Positions 34,712 through 45,694 of a stretch of 64,000 nt of DNA are shown here, piece by piece. Where the stretch lies: positions 62,001 to 126,000 of the forward strand of contig QJNS01000729.1 of the NCBI GenBank assembly GCA_004154925.1. Reading direction: 5' to 3'. The position numbers and the translations under genes were made by a program. Source of the stretch: Monosporascus cannonballus (lineage: Eukaryota > Ascomycota > Sordariomycetes > Xylariales). Numbering within the stretch: the first letter of the stretch is position 1; the number at the start of each line of letters is the position of its first letter. The notes under the pieces were generated by a model, which saw nothing but the letters and a program-made list of their open reading frames with translations, was not told the DNA's origin and ran no database searches.

Positions 34712-37543
34712 ATGCCCCGGATAGACCCCTTGCTCCAAGTCAAAGCCGACGCCGATGGTATTCCTGACAATGATGCTGTCATGCGACAATACCCTTCACC
34801 TGCGGCAAATGGCCAGGACGTAACATCCTTCTACCATGACGATGATGGCAATGCGTCTCACCCGGGACAACAGCAAAGTCAAGAGCATCAGCAGCCCGGG
34901 GAACAGCCGGGCTCACACGACCCGCAAGCCCAGTCCCCAGACGAGCACCAGCAACAGGACTCGCTGCACGAGACTCGTCATCAACAACACTCGGCCCGTC
35001 CGGCAATCACGAGCGCCGAGGAATTGCAGCTTGCAGCTCAATTAAGTCAAGATATCAGGCAAGGCATGACGCCCGCCATGCTAGAACCCACTGCCGATCA
35101 CGCCGTCGATGTTGGCGACCCCAACTTACGGGAAACGATGCCGGAGCAGGATAATGAGCCGCTGGGTCCTGTCGTCCAACAGCATGAAGAGAGTTCCTTG
35201 CAGCAGGAACAGCTGGGTCATCAACATAGCCAGGAATTGCCGTCCCATGATGACCAACCCCTACAACCCCAGGAGCAACACTTACATCACCATGACCGAC
35301 CGCTACAGAGTACCGATCAGACCATGCACCAACATGAACAACCTGTTCAGCAACAACACAATGAGTCATTGCAACACCATGCGCATCAACCACAACATCA
35401 GTTTATCCCTAATCACCAAGAATTGCAGCAGCAGCCTCAACACCAGCTGCCGCCGACTCAAGCGCATGGGCTACCACTGCACATACAGCCCCATGGGCAC
35501 CTTGGTCATCTACAACAGCATTATGGCCCAGTCATCAATGACAATACCCCCCCTCGGAAGCGATCCAAGGTTTCGCGTGCCTGCGATGAGTGCCGCCGCA
35601 AGAAGGTCAAGTGTGATGCTGCCTCGGAAAATGGCGAGGAAGCCTGTTCGAACTGCCGGCGTTCCAACATCCGTTGTCTCTTCAGCAGAATCCCCCAGAA
35701 GCGAGGCCCAAGTAAAGGGTATGTGTACCTCCAACCGCTTCATGGCGGCGACGCCTCGCCCAGCGCAATAGCTGACAGGCGTACAGCTATATTAAAGAGC
35801 TCGCAGATCGGATACATAGTATCGAGGGCAAGTTGGCAAGCGAGGGGGGCAATGTTGATGCCCTCTCAGAGCTTCTGAGCGGCGCAAGGAGAGACTCTTC
35901 CGACATGTTTTCGCCGCCAGGGCAACCTGACGAGAACAGTCGGAAACGGCCTTTCTCGAGTATATCAACCGGTGACTTCGGTACCCCTGGAGGTTCACGC
36001 CACGCGACGTGGAATCCCGAACCTCGACCCATCCAGCCCTTTCAGCCTTCCCGGCAGCCCTATTCGGCCAACGGTCTAGCTCCCCAGCCCCTGGCGAAGC
36101 CGGACACCGACAGCCCATCTCGGCCAGCAGCTGTCATGGATGGTCTTACACTTGACCTGGATCAGAACGCCACCGTTCGCGAGCTTGATGACGGTGCTTT
36201 CACCGGCTACCTCAATGTCGTGCATCAGTGTTACCCTCTACTAGCAGCTAGTAAGGACCGTGTGGAAGACCGGCTGCTCCAATGCCCGACGTTGCTCCGA
36301 GATGCATTCGTTGAAGCACTATATGGCACCATGCAGTCGTTCGTCTCGGTTCCTGGGCTATACACGAATGGGGACATCAGTTCTGCGTCGCGTTTGATCA
36401 CCGAGTGGGAGTCTGATCCGTCCCCACGGACACCTATCATGAATCTGGTGCACCTTCAGACCTTAGTTCTGATGGCGATTGCTACTGACAATTATGGACC
36501 GTCATCATTGAAGGGCGAGCATGGGGGCGCTTCCAAGCCATCGGTTCTGGGGCGAGCGGTGGGCTTGGCTTATTCCATGAGACTTCACATACCAAGGAAG
36601 GAGATCGACTCGGATGTAGAGTTCGATGTAGACTCGGACGAGAACGTTGCCACCCGAGCGTGGTGGACACTCGTCATGTTAGACCGCTGGAACGCCATTA
36701 GTACGTCAAGCCCTCTGTTCATACCTAACGACAGCGTGGTGATCGTCCCTTCGCTGGAGCCGCTGCTCGGTGATGGTGTTTACCATCTTGCGCGTAAGTA
36801 TCATCGCTAGAGACTCCAAGATGGGCCTCCAACTAACTTCATTAGGCCTATCGAATATACTGGGACATTTCGCTCCGGTCTCTCTAGCGCCTCCTCAGAC
36901 CCTCACACCTGCCTCTGGTGCCGCACCTCTTCTAAGTTCTTTCTTCAACCTATCGATTGAACTCTTCCGCGAGGTTCTCCCGTCAACTATAGAGCCGGCT
37001 ACCCATCCTATCCTGCATCTCGTGTATTGGCATTCAAGATTACTTGCCTACCTCTTCCAGACGAACTCCAAATCTGCGGACATCCTTTGGCCGTGCAAAG
37101 AGTCCGTGGCTCTCCTACTTACTAATGCGCAGGTCCTCAGCCCGCTAAATCATCATTTCTTCTGTCTGACAACATTGTCCCTACTGGAATTGGTCAAGGT
37201 GGATGCGACACGCGAGGAGGCAGACGGGCTGCTCAAGGAGCTTCTCGACTCCAACCATGCGCCGTCCACCTGGGATGGTGTTATAAGGGACCGCATCACC
37301 GAGCACTTGCGCCCTGTTACCCTACAAGCCGAATCGACAGAAGCGATGGCCAGTCAGGGCCTGCAGCATCTTGCCGACCTTGCTACCGCCACTAAGGCGA
37401 ACGCGGCCAAGCCGGACAAGGACCCGGAAACACCCTTGCTAAGGACCAGCGATAACTACGAAGATGCCGGTTTCGACCCCCGAGCATTGACTCGTGGTGG
37501 CTATCTCAACGTACTCGTCGAACCTCGTCCGACAACGGCATGA
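34712..37543 (+). CDS. Zn2Cys6 transcription factor, Rgt1-like
   Basis: Three exons (34,712-35,718; 35,787-36,793; 36,846-37,543) join in frame over 68- and 52-bp GT-AG introns, the second with a CTAAC branch site, to give 903 residues. The first 280 residues are extremely Gln/His-rich. The binuclear zinc cluster lies at residues 291-322 (C291, C294, C301, C312, C315, C322). It is followed by P-Q-K-R-G-P-S-K-G-Y, the linker that typifies yeast Rgt1-like glucose-transport regulators, and a short coiled coil (I-K-E-L-A-D-R-I-H-S-I-E-G-K-L). The fungal-specific middle region includes R-A-W-W-T-L-V-M-L-D-R-W near residue 620. Intron 1 splits the glycine codon of the linker. By family it should act in the nucleus on sugar-responsive genes; the actual targets are inference. 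Confidence 0.88.
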
Positions 37544-39706
37544 TAAAACGGCGGCCATTGCGCGAAAATGCCATGCGTGGTCCCGAATTCCTAGGCATGC
37601 TTGGGACGATAGACTCACTTTCGCAATACTGACCGTTCCCTGCTTACTTCGCCCTATCGTATTCGACGATATCCCCTTCCATCTGAGGGGCTGTCGGTGT
37701 ATAATAGCAAGTCGACCACCATTGTCGATGTTCTTTTCTGAAGGCTGATGTTCACTTGTCGTTGTATTTAAAGCTACAGGAAGGTCTGTAGAATGATTGG
37801 AAGAGTGGCATGCACTATGTTTGTCGTGATCGAATCGTTCCCCCTCGCAACCCGTGCCCGGGTTTTCACTAGTGGACCCGACTCTTACCAGTTAAGAGGC
37901 CAAACAGAGCCGGACGTGTCCCAAGCGATGTTACATATACCCAACGTATGCCACCAGGGGCACATATCGCGGCCCCCAGTAATATAATGACTTGCGTGGG
38001 ACTCGTATCCTTGAACCAGTTCCGGGAGAATTCATTGTCCTGGTTTGCACTGTCTGCAACATGTAATGACGACTCGACCAAAGAAGTGATTTGGTGTAGT
38101 GAGGAATGTTGACCCGAGTCCGACGCGCGACTCAAAATAAAAAATACCAGTAGCAGGAAACAGAACGGTGAGGCAAACTATGCTCTCATACAGTACCCAA
38201 GTATACCTAAGCATTGTTCACCCGTTTTCCTCGCGGTCCGCCCGCTTAGCTGGGTGTATATATACTACAGTTACACTCAGTTGTAAAATGCAGTACCCCA
38301 TTCACCCACATTGTTGTCAAGGAGCAAGGGAAGGCTTGTGGCCCATGTGAAATGCCTGCCCCATCGACGTAACGCACTATTATAGGTCTTAGACGTCCCA
38401 AGCAGTGGACGTCTGCATCGCAAGAGAGCGTCTATATTGCTTACAATCCAGACTTTATGGGCACAGACGCTAGCTAGTCTTGGGCACGCCTGCTACGTGT
38501 GGTTAGAAACTGACTTTGAAAGGTTTTTTTTTTTTTTGGGATTAACTTACTAACTCATCGCCTTGACCTTCCCTTTCGCACCGAGCGCGAACGAGTTAGC
38601 AACGCACCACTGTCGCAACCCCCGTCGTTGGAGAAGGGAAAAAGGGAGGAAAACCCGGCTCAGTAGAATACCATACAATTTGCCGTGTTTGGCCGGCTGG
38701 AATTTTTCTTCCCGTCTCCAAGACAGGATACGCCCCCTTAGCTGGGGAGGTAGGCCTTACACCACATCGGCTGCGTTGGGACCCACCCGTTCGTGCATTT
38801 GGAAATTCGCGACGCCCGCTGTAGGGACATGCGTTTTATGCGAAATACATATAGCCATTGGACGTAGCGGCGCCTGTACGCAGTGAGTAACAGGCGGGAC
38901 CCCCTACTTTCCATTGAGGGGGACTGAGGAACTTTAACGCTAGTGCGTACGGACCAGCCAGTCGAGATTAAGCATGAAATAAATATATGTCGTGGGCGAC
39001 ATTAGATGCCGACCGCAATGGCTATTGCCATTCGATGTATTCAGGGCAAGATATCTAGACAAGGAAGTCCGTGACATGACTCTGTATGAACACACTCCCC
39101 CAACAAAAAAAGCATAAAAAATATAAAAAATCACGCTCTCATGACGCATGGCGCCTTCCATAACCGATGAGCTTCCTCGTCTATGTCTAGGTAGTATGTG
39201 CATGATAAGAGCGGCGCAACAGCGCCATTCTAGTTTCCCAGCGAACCGTCTATCTGAAAACTTGTAGCAAACGCGGGTGTCCAGTGAGAAAAATATGTAC
39301 TATATGGGAAGAACTCTCAGCGAAACAGTCAGGTGACCGTACTCAACAACGTATAGACGAAAGACCGAATGAACGCCTTCAAGCCGGCGCCGGAGAATCG
39401 TGTTGCCCGTGTGAAGAAGTCTAATAACGCTATCCGGCACCCTCTTTTCCGGGGCGATCCGCGCCTTTCGGTAAATCCAGTATCTACCAGCCCGAGGCCG
39501 AGGGGGTATGTTTAAATGTGTGAGCGATATATACGGCGGATGGTGCGTCTCGAAAGAAGCCTGAAATAGAGCGTAAAAAGAACAGGAAGCGCGACTCGAA
39601 GATCGTCCAAGGATTCGGCCCCAGGGCTAGACGGTGCAATATCCCGCATTGTCGCCTCGTTTGCCTGGTGGAAATCCGCATGGGATTTGAACAAAGGGCG
39701 TAGAAG
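37544..39706. other. Convergent intergenic region
   Basis: Lies between the 3' ends of the Zn2Cys6 and copper-fist genes. A 14-base T tract occurs at about 38,525-38,538. Open frames up to 107 codons (38,563-38,886 plus; 37,869-38,135 minus) have no recognisable domain or splice partners. No supportable gene. Confidence 0.45.
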
Positions 39707-41300
39707 CTATAAGTCCCAAAGGGATGAGGCGACTGGGTCGGGTGATTGGGTTATCCCATCGTTGAAATTACTCATGCTCCAAAGTGCGTCGTCGTCCGCG
39801 AGGGGGAAGGCGGACGTCGAATCATCCAAGGACGTGGTGGAAGTGGTGAGAAACTTGCTGGCAGCGGCAGTGCCTTTGAACTCATCGTAATCCAAATTTG
39901 CCAAGTCGCATCCCACCAGCATGGCCGCTTGGCTCTGCGGCATGTTCAAGAAGCTGCTAGTCCCACCGGTACGGAAGCCGTCCATATGAGAATCGCTAAA
40001 CGCGGACATGAAGTCCTCCGTCTCGGACACGTCGCCCGAGTTCGAGGTTAGTGTCGGTTCTGCAGAGCCCGCAGGATCGAATCCACTGTATGACTGGGCT
40101 TGGCCAAAACTTGAAGGTGCATAGTTATCCCCGTTCATTTCCAGCCCATCGTATTGGGTCCAGTCAACCGAGGCAGCGCTCAGGCCCGCACTGAAAATAG
40201 GCGGGTCCTGATCCGAGAGACCAGGGAACATGTCGAAGGACGGTGCGTACTCGGGATACTGAATGCTGGACAGATCAAGAGGGGGCAACTGGCCGTTGAG
40301 CTGCTGAAATGACAAGCCAGGAGACAATTGGCCTGATTCGGCATGATCCGACGAAGAGCGCGACAGAGCGGCCCGCGGCCTGCCGCTCTCAATATGATGA
40401 ATGCCATCAACGGATTTACCTCCCAAGCTACTTGAGCTGCTGGTGCTATGCAGAGAAGCACCGCGGGTTAACGAGTAAGGACCACATTTTTGAGACGCCT
40501 TGGTGAGTTTATGCACGGGCTTGTGATGGCCGTGCTCGTCAAAACTAAGCATGGGTTCGGAATGCGTAGTATTCGCACGCCGGCGCCGAGTTATCGGTTT
40601 GGATTTGTTGGCGAGTTGGGTTTCCTGATCGGATTCCGACTCCGCTACCGTATCAAGCGCAGGTTCCTTCTTGTGTGAACACGTGCAGCGTCCCCCATGG
40701 TTGCAACAGCAGCTGTCTGAGCCATCATCATCATCAAGTCAGATAATTGAGTTACTATGACAAGGCGCCATAGGCCAGGGCGGTGAGCTCACCCTTGTGT
40801 CCGTCCACGGTAGGTTGCAGGTGTGCGCATTTATGAGTCTTCTCACCACAGTCGCATTTAACGTGCGACGAGCGTGACTTGCGCATGGCGCGGCAATGAT
40901 GGCATTGCGAAACTGGCCGACCTTTCTTGTTGATATGCTGTAGGGGACGGTCTGTACGAACAGCATTAGCAAACTTGACATGACATAGTGGTGCGCCGAC
41001 CTGGTATTGCTTGCTGGCTTGCTTGCTCTGTTGGTTGTGGTTGTGGAAAGAGTGGGGGGTTGTGTGTGTACGACTTCGAACTATAACCATGCGCGTCTTA
41101 GGTGGAAGGCAATTCGGCCGCTTATTGGAGGGGAGGCGTTACAATGCAGCGAAGTGGCAGCCAACAGAACTACATCATCCATATACTGGCAAGGCAGAGG
41201 CAAGATGCGGCAGTAATCACTCACCTGCATGTTGACAATTACTGACTCGATGGCCCCGGACGCAGGCCTCACAGGCCCATTTCTCGCCGTCGATCAACAT
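39707..41300 (-). CDS. Copper-fist transcription factor (Mac1/Cuf1/GRISEA type)
   Basis: Minus strand, three exons (41,300-41,225; 40,951-40,793; 40,716-39,707) with GTGAGT and GTGAGC donors; introns are 273 and 76 bp; the product is 414 residues. The copper fist starts at the first methionine (M-L-I-D-G-E-K-W-A-C). It has the zinc ligands C10, C13, C22 and H24, the R-G-H-R motif at 15-18, and the K-K-G-R-P minor-groove motif. Two cysteine-rich copper-binding stretches follow (C-D-C-G...C and, across intron 2, C-C-C-N-H-G-G-R-C-T-C). The C-terminal two thirds are Ser/Asp-rich, as expected for an activation region. Family members switch on copper uptake or copper detoxification genes; which of the two applies here cannot be read from sequence. 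All junctions keep frame. Confidence 0.92.
40952..41224 (-). other. Long first intron of the copper-fist gene
   Basis: A 273-bp intron that interrupts the zinc module immediately after C-Q-H-A. It starts GTGAGT and ends GTACAG. It is three to four times longer than the other introns in the window. Short open frames inside it are not coding. Confidence 0.75.
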
Positions 41301-44300
41301 GGTACGGGCGAAGCAATGTGATTGCCAGAATGTGCGCGGATTTGTTCGTTCTCCTGCTGTGTCCAGTGTCAAGGGCCCCTGCGAGCAGTTAAGGATTAGA
41401 AAATCCGATCAGTCCAAACTCTTGAGGCGAGTCTGTCGGCGGGTCCTGGCTTCAAGCCCAGCCGCAAGCTCGAAGGTCTGATGCTCGAGGGGCGAAATAT
41501 ATAAAAATAGTCTAAGTTGTCTTGAGAGAGATACGAGGCGACAGTTGCGACGAGGACCGGGCCGAACAGGATGAGAGCTTTTTTTTGGGTGAAGCGTTAT
41601 GTATGCATCTCCATGGATATATCTTTAAAGGGGGACCAAGAGTCGAACTGCGGCTGAGCCAGCAACTATAGAGGACGATAATTCCAAGTCGGCGGTCGAG
41701 TTAATACACCAAAGAGAACCAAATGCCGCTGAGTCTAAGGCGAAAAGGGCTTGAACGTCGAGATAAAGTTGAGTGGAAGTTGCCTATCTGTAACGTTAAT
41801 GCTCGAGTTCTCCCTTTGCTGCCCGGGTTGCTTGGTCGTAGTGGCCTTCGTTTGTTGACTTTGCCTCCTGCTATTATCGGCGGCGGTGGATGTGCTTCCT
41901 GTCGCACGCAACAAGAAAGGGAAATTGACCCTAGTGAAAGCTGAAAGGTGTTTGACCGATGAATTAAAAAGGTTGGAAATGCGAGACAGGATGGGTTGAA
42001 CGATTTGAGTCGGCCCTCAGTGTTCTGAAGGGCTGCTTTTGGTCTGGTGGGCGCTAATAGGTACCTAAGCACAAAGCCTATGTACTTAGGCAATACTAAG
42101 GGCACTAGCAATGGGCCCTTGGGACCATCGCGCGCGGCTTACTGGACTGGGAAAGTGTCTCTTCTTGTTTCTTGCGTCAGTTCTTCGGCGTCTTCGAAGG
42201 CCTGCGATTACATCCCTAACTTAGTATGTAATAAACTTACCTAAGAATTACCTAGGGCATGCGTGCACCTTCTCCGGCGCGTATACAAGAGAACGTAAAG
42301 AAACAAAAAGAGAAGACGTCCTCTATGAGAGATACTTTAGTCAGTCAGTACTAGTATTTGGCCTAATGGGGTAGGCTCATAATTTAGGCAGGTACTTACG
42401 TAGTAGTACGTATAAAAGTAAGTACCTCAAAGTATGCACAGTCTAAGAGTTCTCTACCACCCCTACAGGGGCGGATGGGTATTTCGGTAGCCCTAACTGA
42501 GTATATACCTGTATGTAGGCAAGTAGGTAGAAGTACGTAGTTGGGCTTCGCAGACTGGCATGCGTTTCGGTGGATCTGCCAGTGGGCCACCAGTCCCTAC
42601 GTAGGGGTATTCAACGTTGTTGCGCCTCAAAACAACATGGAGTATACCTCGAATTGTAGTGCTCGCAAAATAGTCAGTGAAATCCTACAACTTTCGAATA
42701 TATCTGAAAGGCGAGCGGTTCCGCGAGTTGGCTATGGGCAAGCCGGGTAATAGGGGAGAATGTATTCTGTGGAGCAGATGTATAGATCAATAAATCGGAG
42801 AGAAGCGAGCACGCGGAGAAACAGAGGCAATCAGGCCGAGGAAGAGCGGGAGCCCTTCTTTTATCCTACGTATCATATGCTAGTTAATTATGTATTTGTG
42901 CAACCAGTACATATAGCACCTATGGCACATGCGATGAATACTGGGGCCCAAGGACGCGGGAGAAGAAACGGCTTCCCTGCTCTGATGATATGTACCTAGC
43001 GATTTACTCCAGGTTGTGCTTGCCAACCTGGAGCTAGTCGGTGGGATGGCTGGATGGACGAGAAGAAATCAGAGAAGCCACAGGTTTTGGGCAGGCCGTG
43101 GATGGGGGGTTCGCCCCCCGTGTCAATGGACGGACGACCGGGTGCCCAGAGTGGGAAGCGTGGGTTCCCCAAGTTGATGCAGTTATGGTTGGCTGGCCTA
43201 GTTTTGGTAGTTAATTCCAACTTCTCATAAGAACCAGATGCATCCTGCTTGATGAGATCTTTGCGTACTAGGTAGATAATCGCCGGTTCGCTTGAGGGTT
43301 GTCTTGCCCGTATTAGAAAAGACGTGCATATCGCATGGTCACGCCTCCGTAAGCGCTCAATGGAGGCCACCGCATACATTTCCGCATGCACGCGGAAATC
43401 TCAAGGTAGGTCGCGGTAACAGATGATTCAAACCAGACCGCATAAGCCGACCGGGGTGATTACTAACATTGGGGGTTCAATCGTGGTTGGCATCACTCAA
43501 CTTGACCTCCCAACTTACACCACAGTAGACAGGCATAGGCACCCTATTCTACCTAAGTGCCTACATAGAGGCTACGTTCTGGAAGCATACCTGCATCGGT
43601 AGGATCAACAGGTAAATAACCTCATCAAGAGAGATACTCTCATGTGGGGCTGGGTACTGTCTGTAACAGGTAGGTATGTCAGTATGAAGCACCTAACTAC
43701 ATTCATACGCAAGCTCGCAAGGTGAGCATTGCGTGCCGAAGCAAGGCGGAAAATGTATGTTCTTACGGGTGTTATTTCGCGACGAGAATTTGGAAATGTG
43801 CGACGGCCTGGGTTTTCCGATCACCGGCTCGTCAACAGCCGTCCCGATCAGCCCCGGCTCAACTTCAGTCTTTCCTGTACGGACCCTATATTCGTGTACG
43901 GAAACCCCATTTCCATATGGGCCAAGGAATATACATCCAAGTGGTAGATTAGAATAGGACAAGCGCCCCAAACAGCTGTGCCGTTGAAGAACAAGGGTTC
44001 GGTATTATATCCATTGTCGTATTGGTACCTTACCAAGGAGGTATAGAGACCTTGCATGTGGGTGATGTCTGGAGCTACACAGGTATGTACCAAGCACATG
44101 TAGGCACTCTGATAGGTAGGTCGCCGGCGTAGGTGCGATACTTGGTTGTAGGCAGATGCAGCAGGTCCACAACCAGAGTGCATTCCTTTCCTACTATTTG
44201 CAGCCAGTGCGAACTCAATTAGAAGATGAGCACCGCAAGAAAACATAGGTCAGCGAGATCCACGGCCAACAGCCAGAAACGCCTGCCCTATACATACTTT

Positions 44301-45200
44301 ATTGGCCGCGGTGCAGTACATACTCCAAGAGCCTTCTGTTTTATCTTACGACTGTTCGTACCTAATCCTCCAGGGAGATGCCAGTATCATCACTCTTGCT
44401 GTCAACCACTCGCACATAGCCTTAGGCGGAACTGACGTGGACGCCTGGCGGACATTGCAAGGCGCCTTGGCTCATCCATTTCTGAGACAGATTGCCCGCT
44501 CGGATGTTACAGTGATAAGCTGCACCAGCGTAACGACAAGATGGGAGTAGGCTAGATAGGAGCCGTTGTATTGGGTCTTGAGGCATCCCGTTGCGCATCA
44601 GATTCGCGTCGTGATCAACGGATACAAGGCGATTGGGCGGAGGAGGAGTTTGTGAAGTCCGGTTCGACATTGGACAGAAACTTTGAGACCGTTTACAAGA
44701 AAGCGTTCACCTCTTGCGTCCTATGTTCACCGGAGCTTTATGCAAGACTATTTACTCAATTTAACGAGGACCAGCGGCTATATGGCTTATGACATCGACT
44801 GCTAAACCTCTTGGGTCCGATGCAAGAGACTCGGAAAGGGGCTTGCTCTCTGTACATTATATCGGTTAGCGGATTTGCCCCCTTCGGTGGATTCGGGACG
44901 CCCTGCTTTATATATCATTATTCCCTTACCCTTACCGTCGGGTCATTTCGTAGGATCGGCTGCCTCGGTCCAACATGGGACATTTATCCGGTAAGGCGAG
45001 CGTTCACTCGATGGGAATTTCCCCTTTGTAACAACGGTGTCCTTCGACTATATATCATATTATGTAACAGCGGCTCAAGGGAGCAGAGAACGCTAGGAGG
45101 CAGGTTGCTAGTCAGCTTGCTAGATACGACACATAGTCCAAATGCACCATACATTTCAAGGCGCTGTGCGTACCTGGCTGATATTTCCTTTCTCCGTAGC
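41301..45200. other. Gene-free part of the island with degenerate coding-like pieces
   Basis: Includes the copper-fist promoter and leader. CCTAGGTAC/TACCTAAG-type words recur (42,056-42,095, 42,230-42,255, 43,550-43,565). Open frames at 43,693-44,246 (minus) and 44,226-44,792 (plus) read like protein in patches but are broken and have no motif I can name. I list no gene. Confidence 0.4.
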
Positions 45201-45214
45201 CGCGGTTCACGAAG

Positions 45215-45290
45215 GCGAGCGAGTTATTCCCACCACCCCGAATCGCTAATCATACCACCCCTAAACGCTTTCTGGCAACCCCACCGTTAA
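45215..45290 (+). repeat. Left arm of a 0.5-kb inverted repeat
   Basis: The reverse complement of 45,615-45,694 aligns along the whole arm. The core (CGCTAATCATACCACCCC and flanks, 45,236-45,266) differs from its partner at only two positions in 31, both transitions. The alignment extends outward through GCGAGCGAGTTATTCC and inward through GGCAACCCCACCG. Confidence 0.75.
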
Positions 45291-45453
45291 TCACCTTCAG
45301 CCCCATACAAACTAAATAGTAACTAGGCCAAGGCAGGCACTTCTGCCATAACACCACTACCGACAACATCACGACTTACGACACCACAACTACCGCAATA
45401 TTAGAGCCATATACTTAAATGGGGGGCCTCTCGCCGACCCCAAACCCCCCGGG

Positions 45454-45521
45454 CCTAACCCTAACTCTAATCCTAACCCTGACCCTAACCGCAAAACCCT
45501 AACCATTAACCTTAACCTAAC
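45454..45521 (+). repeat. Interstitial telomere-like array (degenerate CCCTAA)
   Basis: About eleven consecutive variants of the fungal telomere hexamer on the plus strand: CCTAAC twice, then TCTAAT, CCTAAC, CCTGAC, CCTAAC and so on to CTTAACCTAA. Only one orientation is present, so it is not a head-to-head telomere fusion. It sits between the two arms of the inverted repeat. Confidence 0.8.
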
Positions 45522-45614
45522 GGCTACGGTTGCGGTCGCTGGCCGTATATTAAGGTCCGAAGTACTTCTTGAAAGTTTTGAAAGCTTAATACAGGTGATC
45601 TTTCCGAGAAGATG

Positions 45615-45694
45615 CTAATCATCGGTAGAGTTGCTAAAAGGAGTTTAGGGGTGGTATGATTAACGATTTGGGGAGGTGGAAATAACTGGCTCGC
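45615..45694 (-). repeat. Right arm of a 0.5-kb inverted repeat
   Basis: Partner of 45,215-45,290. Core GTTTAGGGGTGGTATGATTA begins at 45,643. Most mismatches between the arms are transitions, with this arm the more AT-rich when read in the same sense. Confidence 0.75.

Noticed and set aside
38563..38886. 107-codon frame between the two transcription-factor genes
   Set aside because: No recognisable motif, atypical residue composition, and no start or intron context; probably chance.
43470..43500. GGTTCAATC box as part of a tRNA gene
   Set aside because: No acceptor, D or anticodon stems can be folded around it; no other tRNA or 5S rRNA gene was found in the window.
44811..45290. 159-codon plus-strand frame as a gene
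   Set aside because: Its 3' end is the left arm of the inverted repeat, and the same peptide appears antisense in the other arm; no domain.
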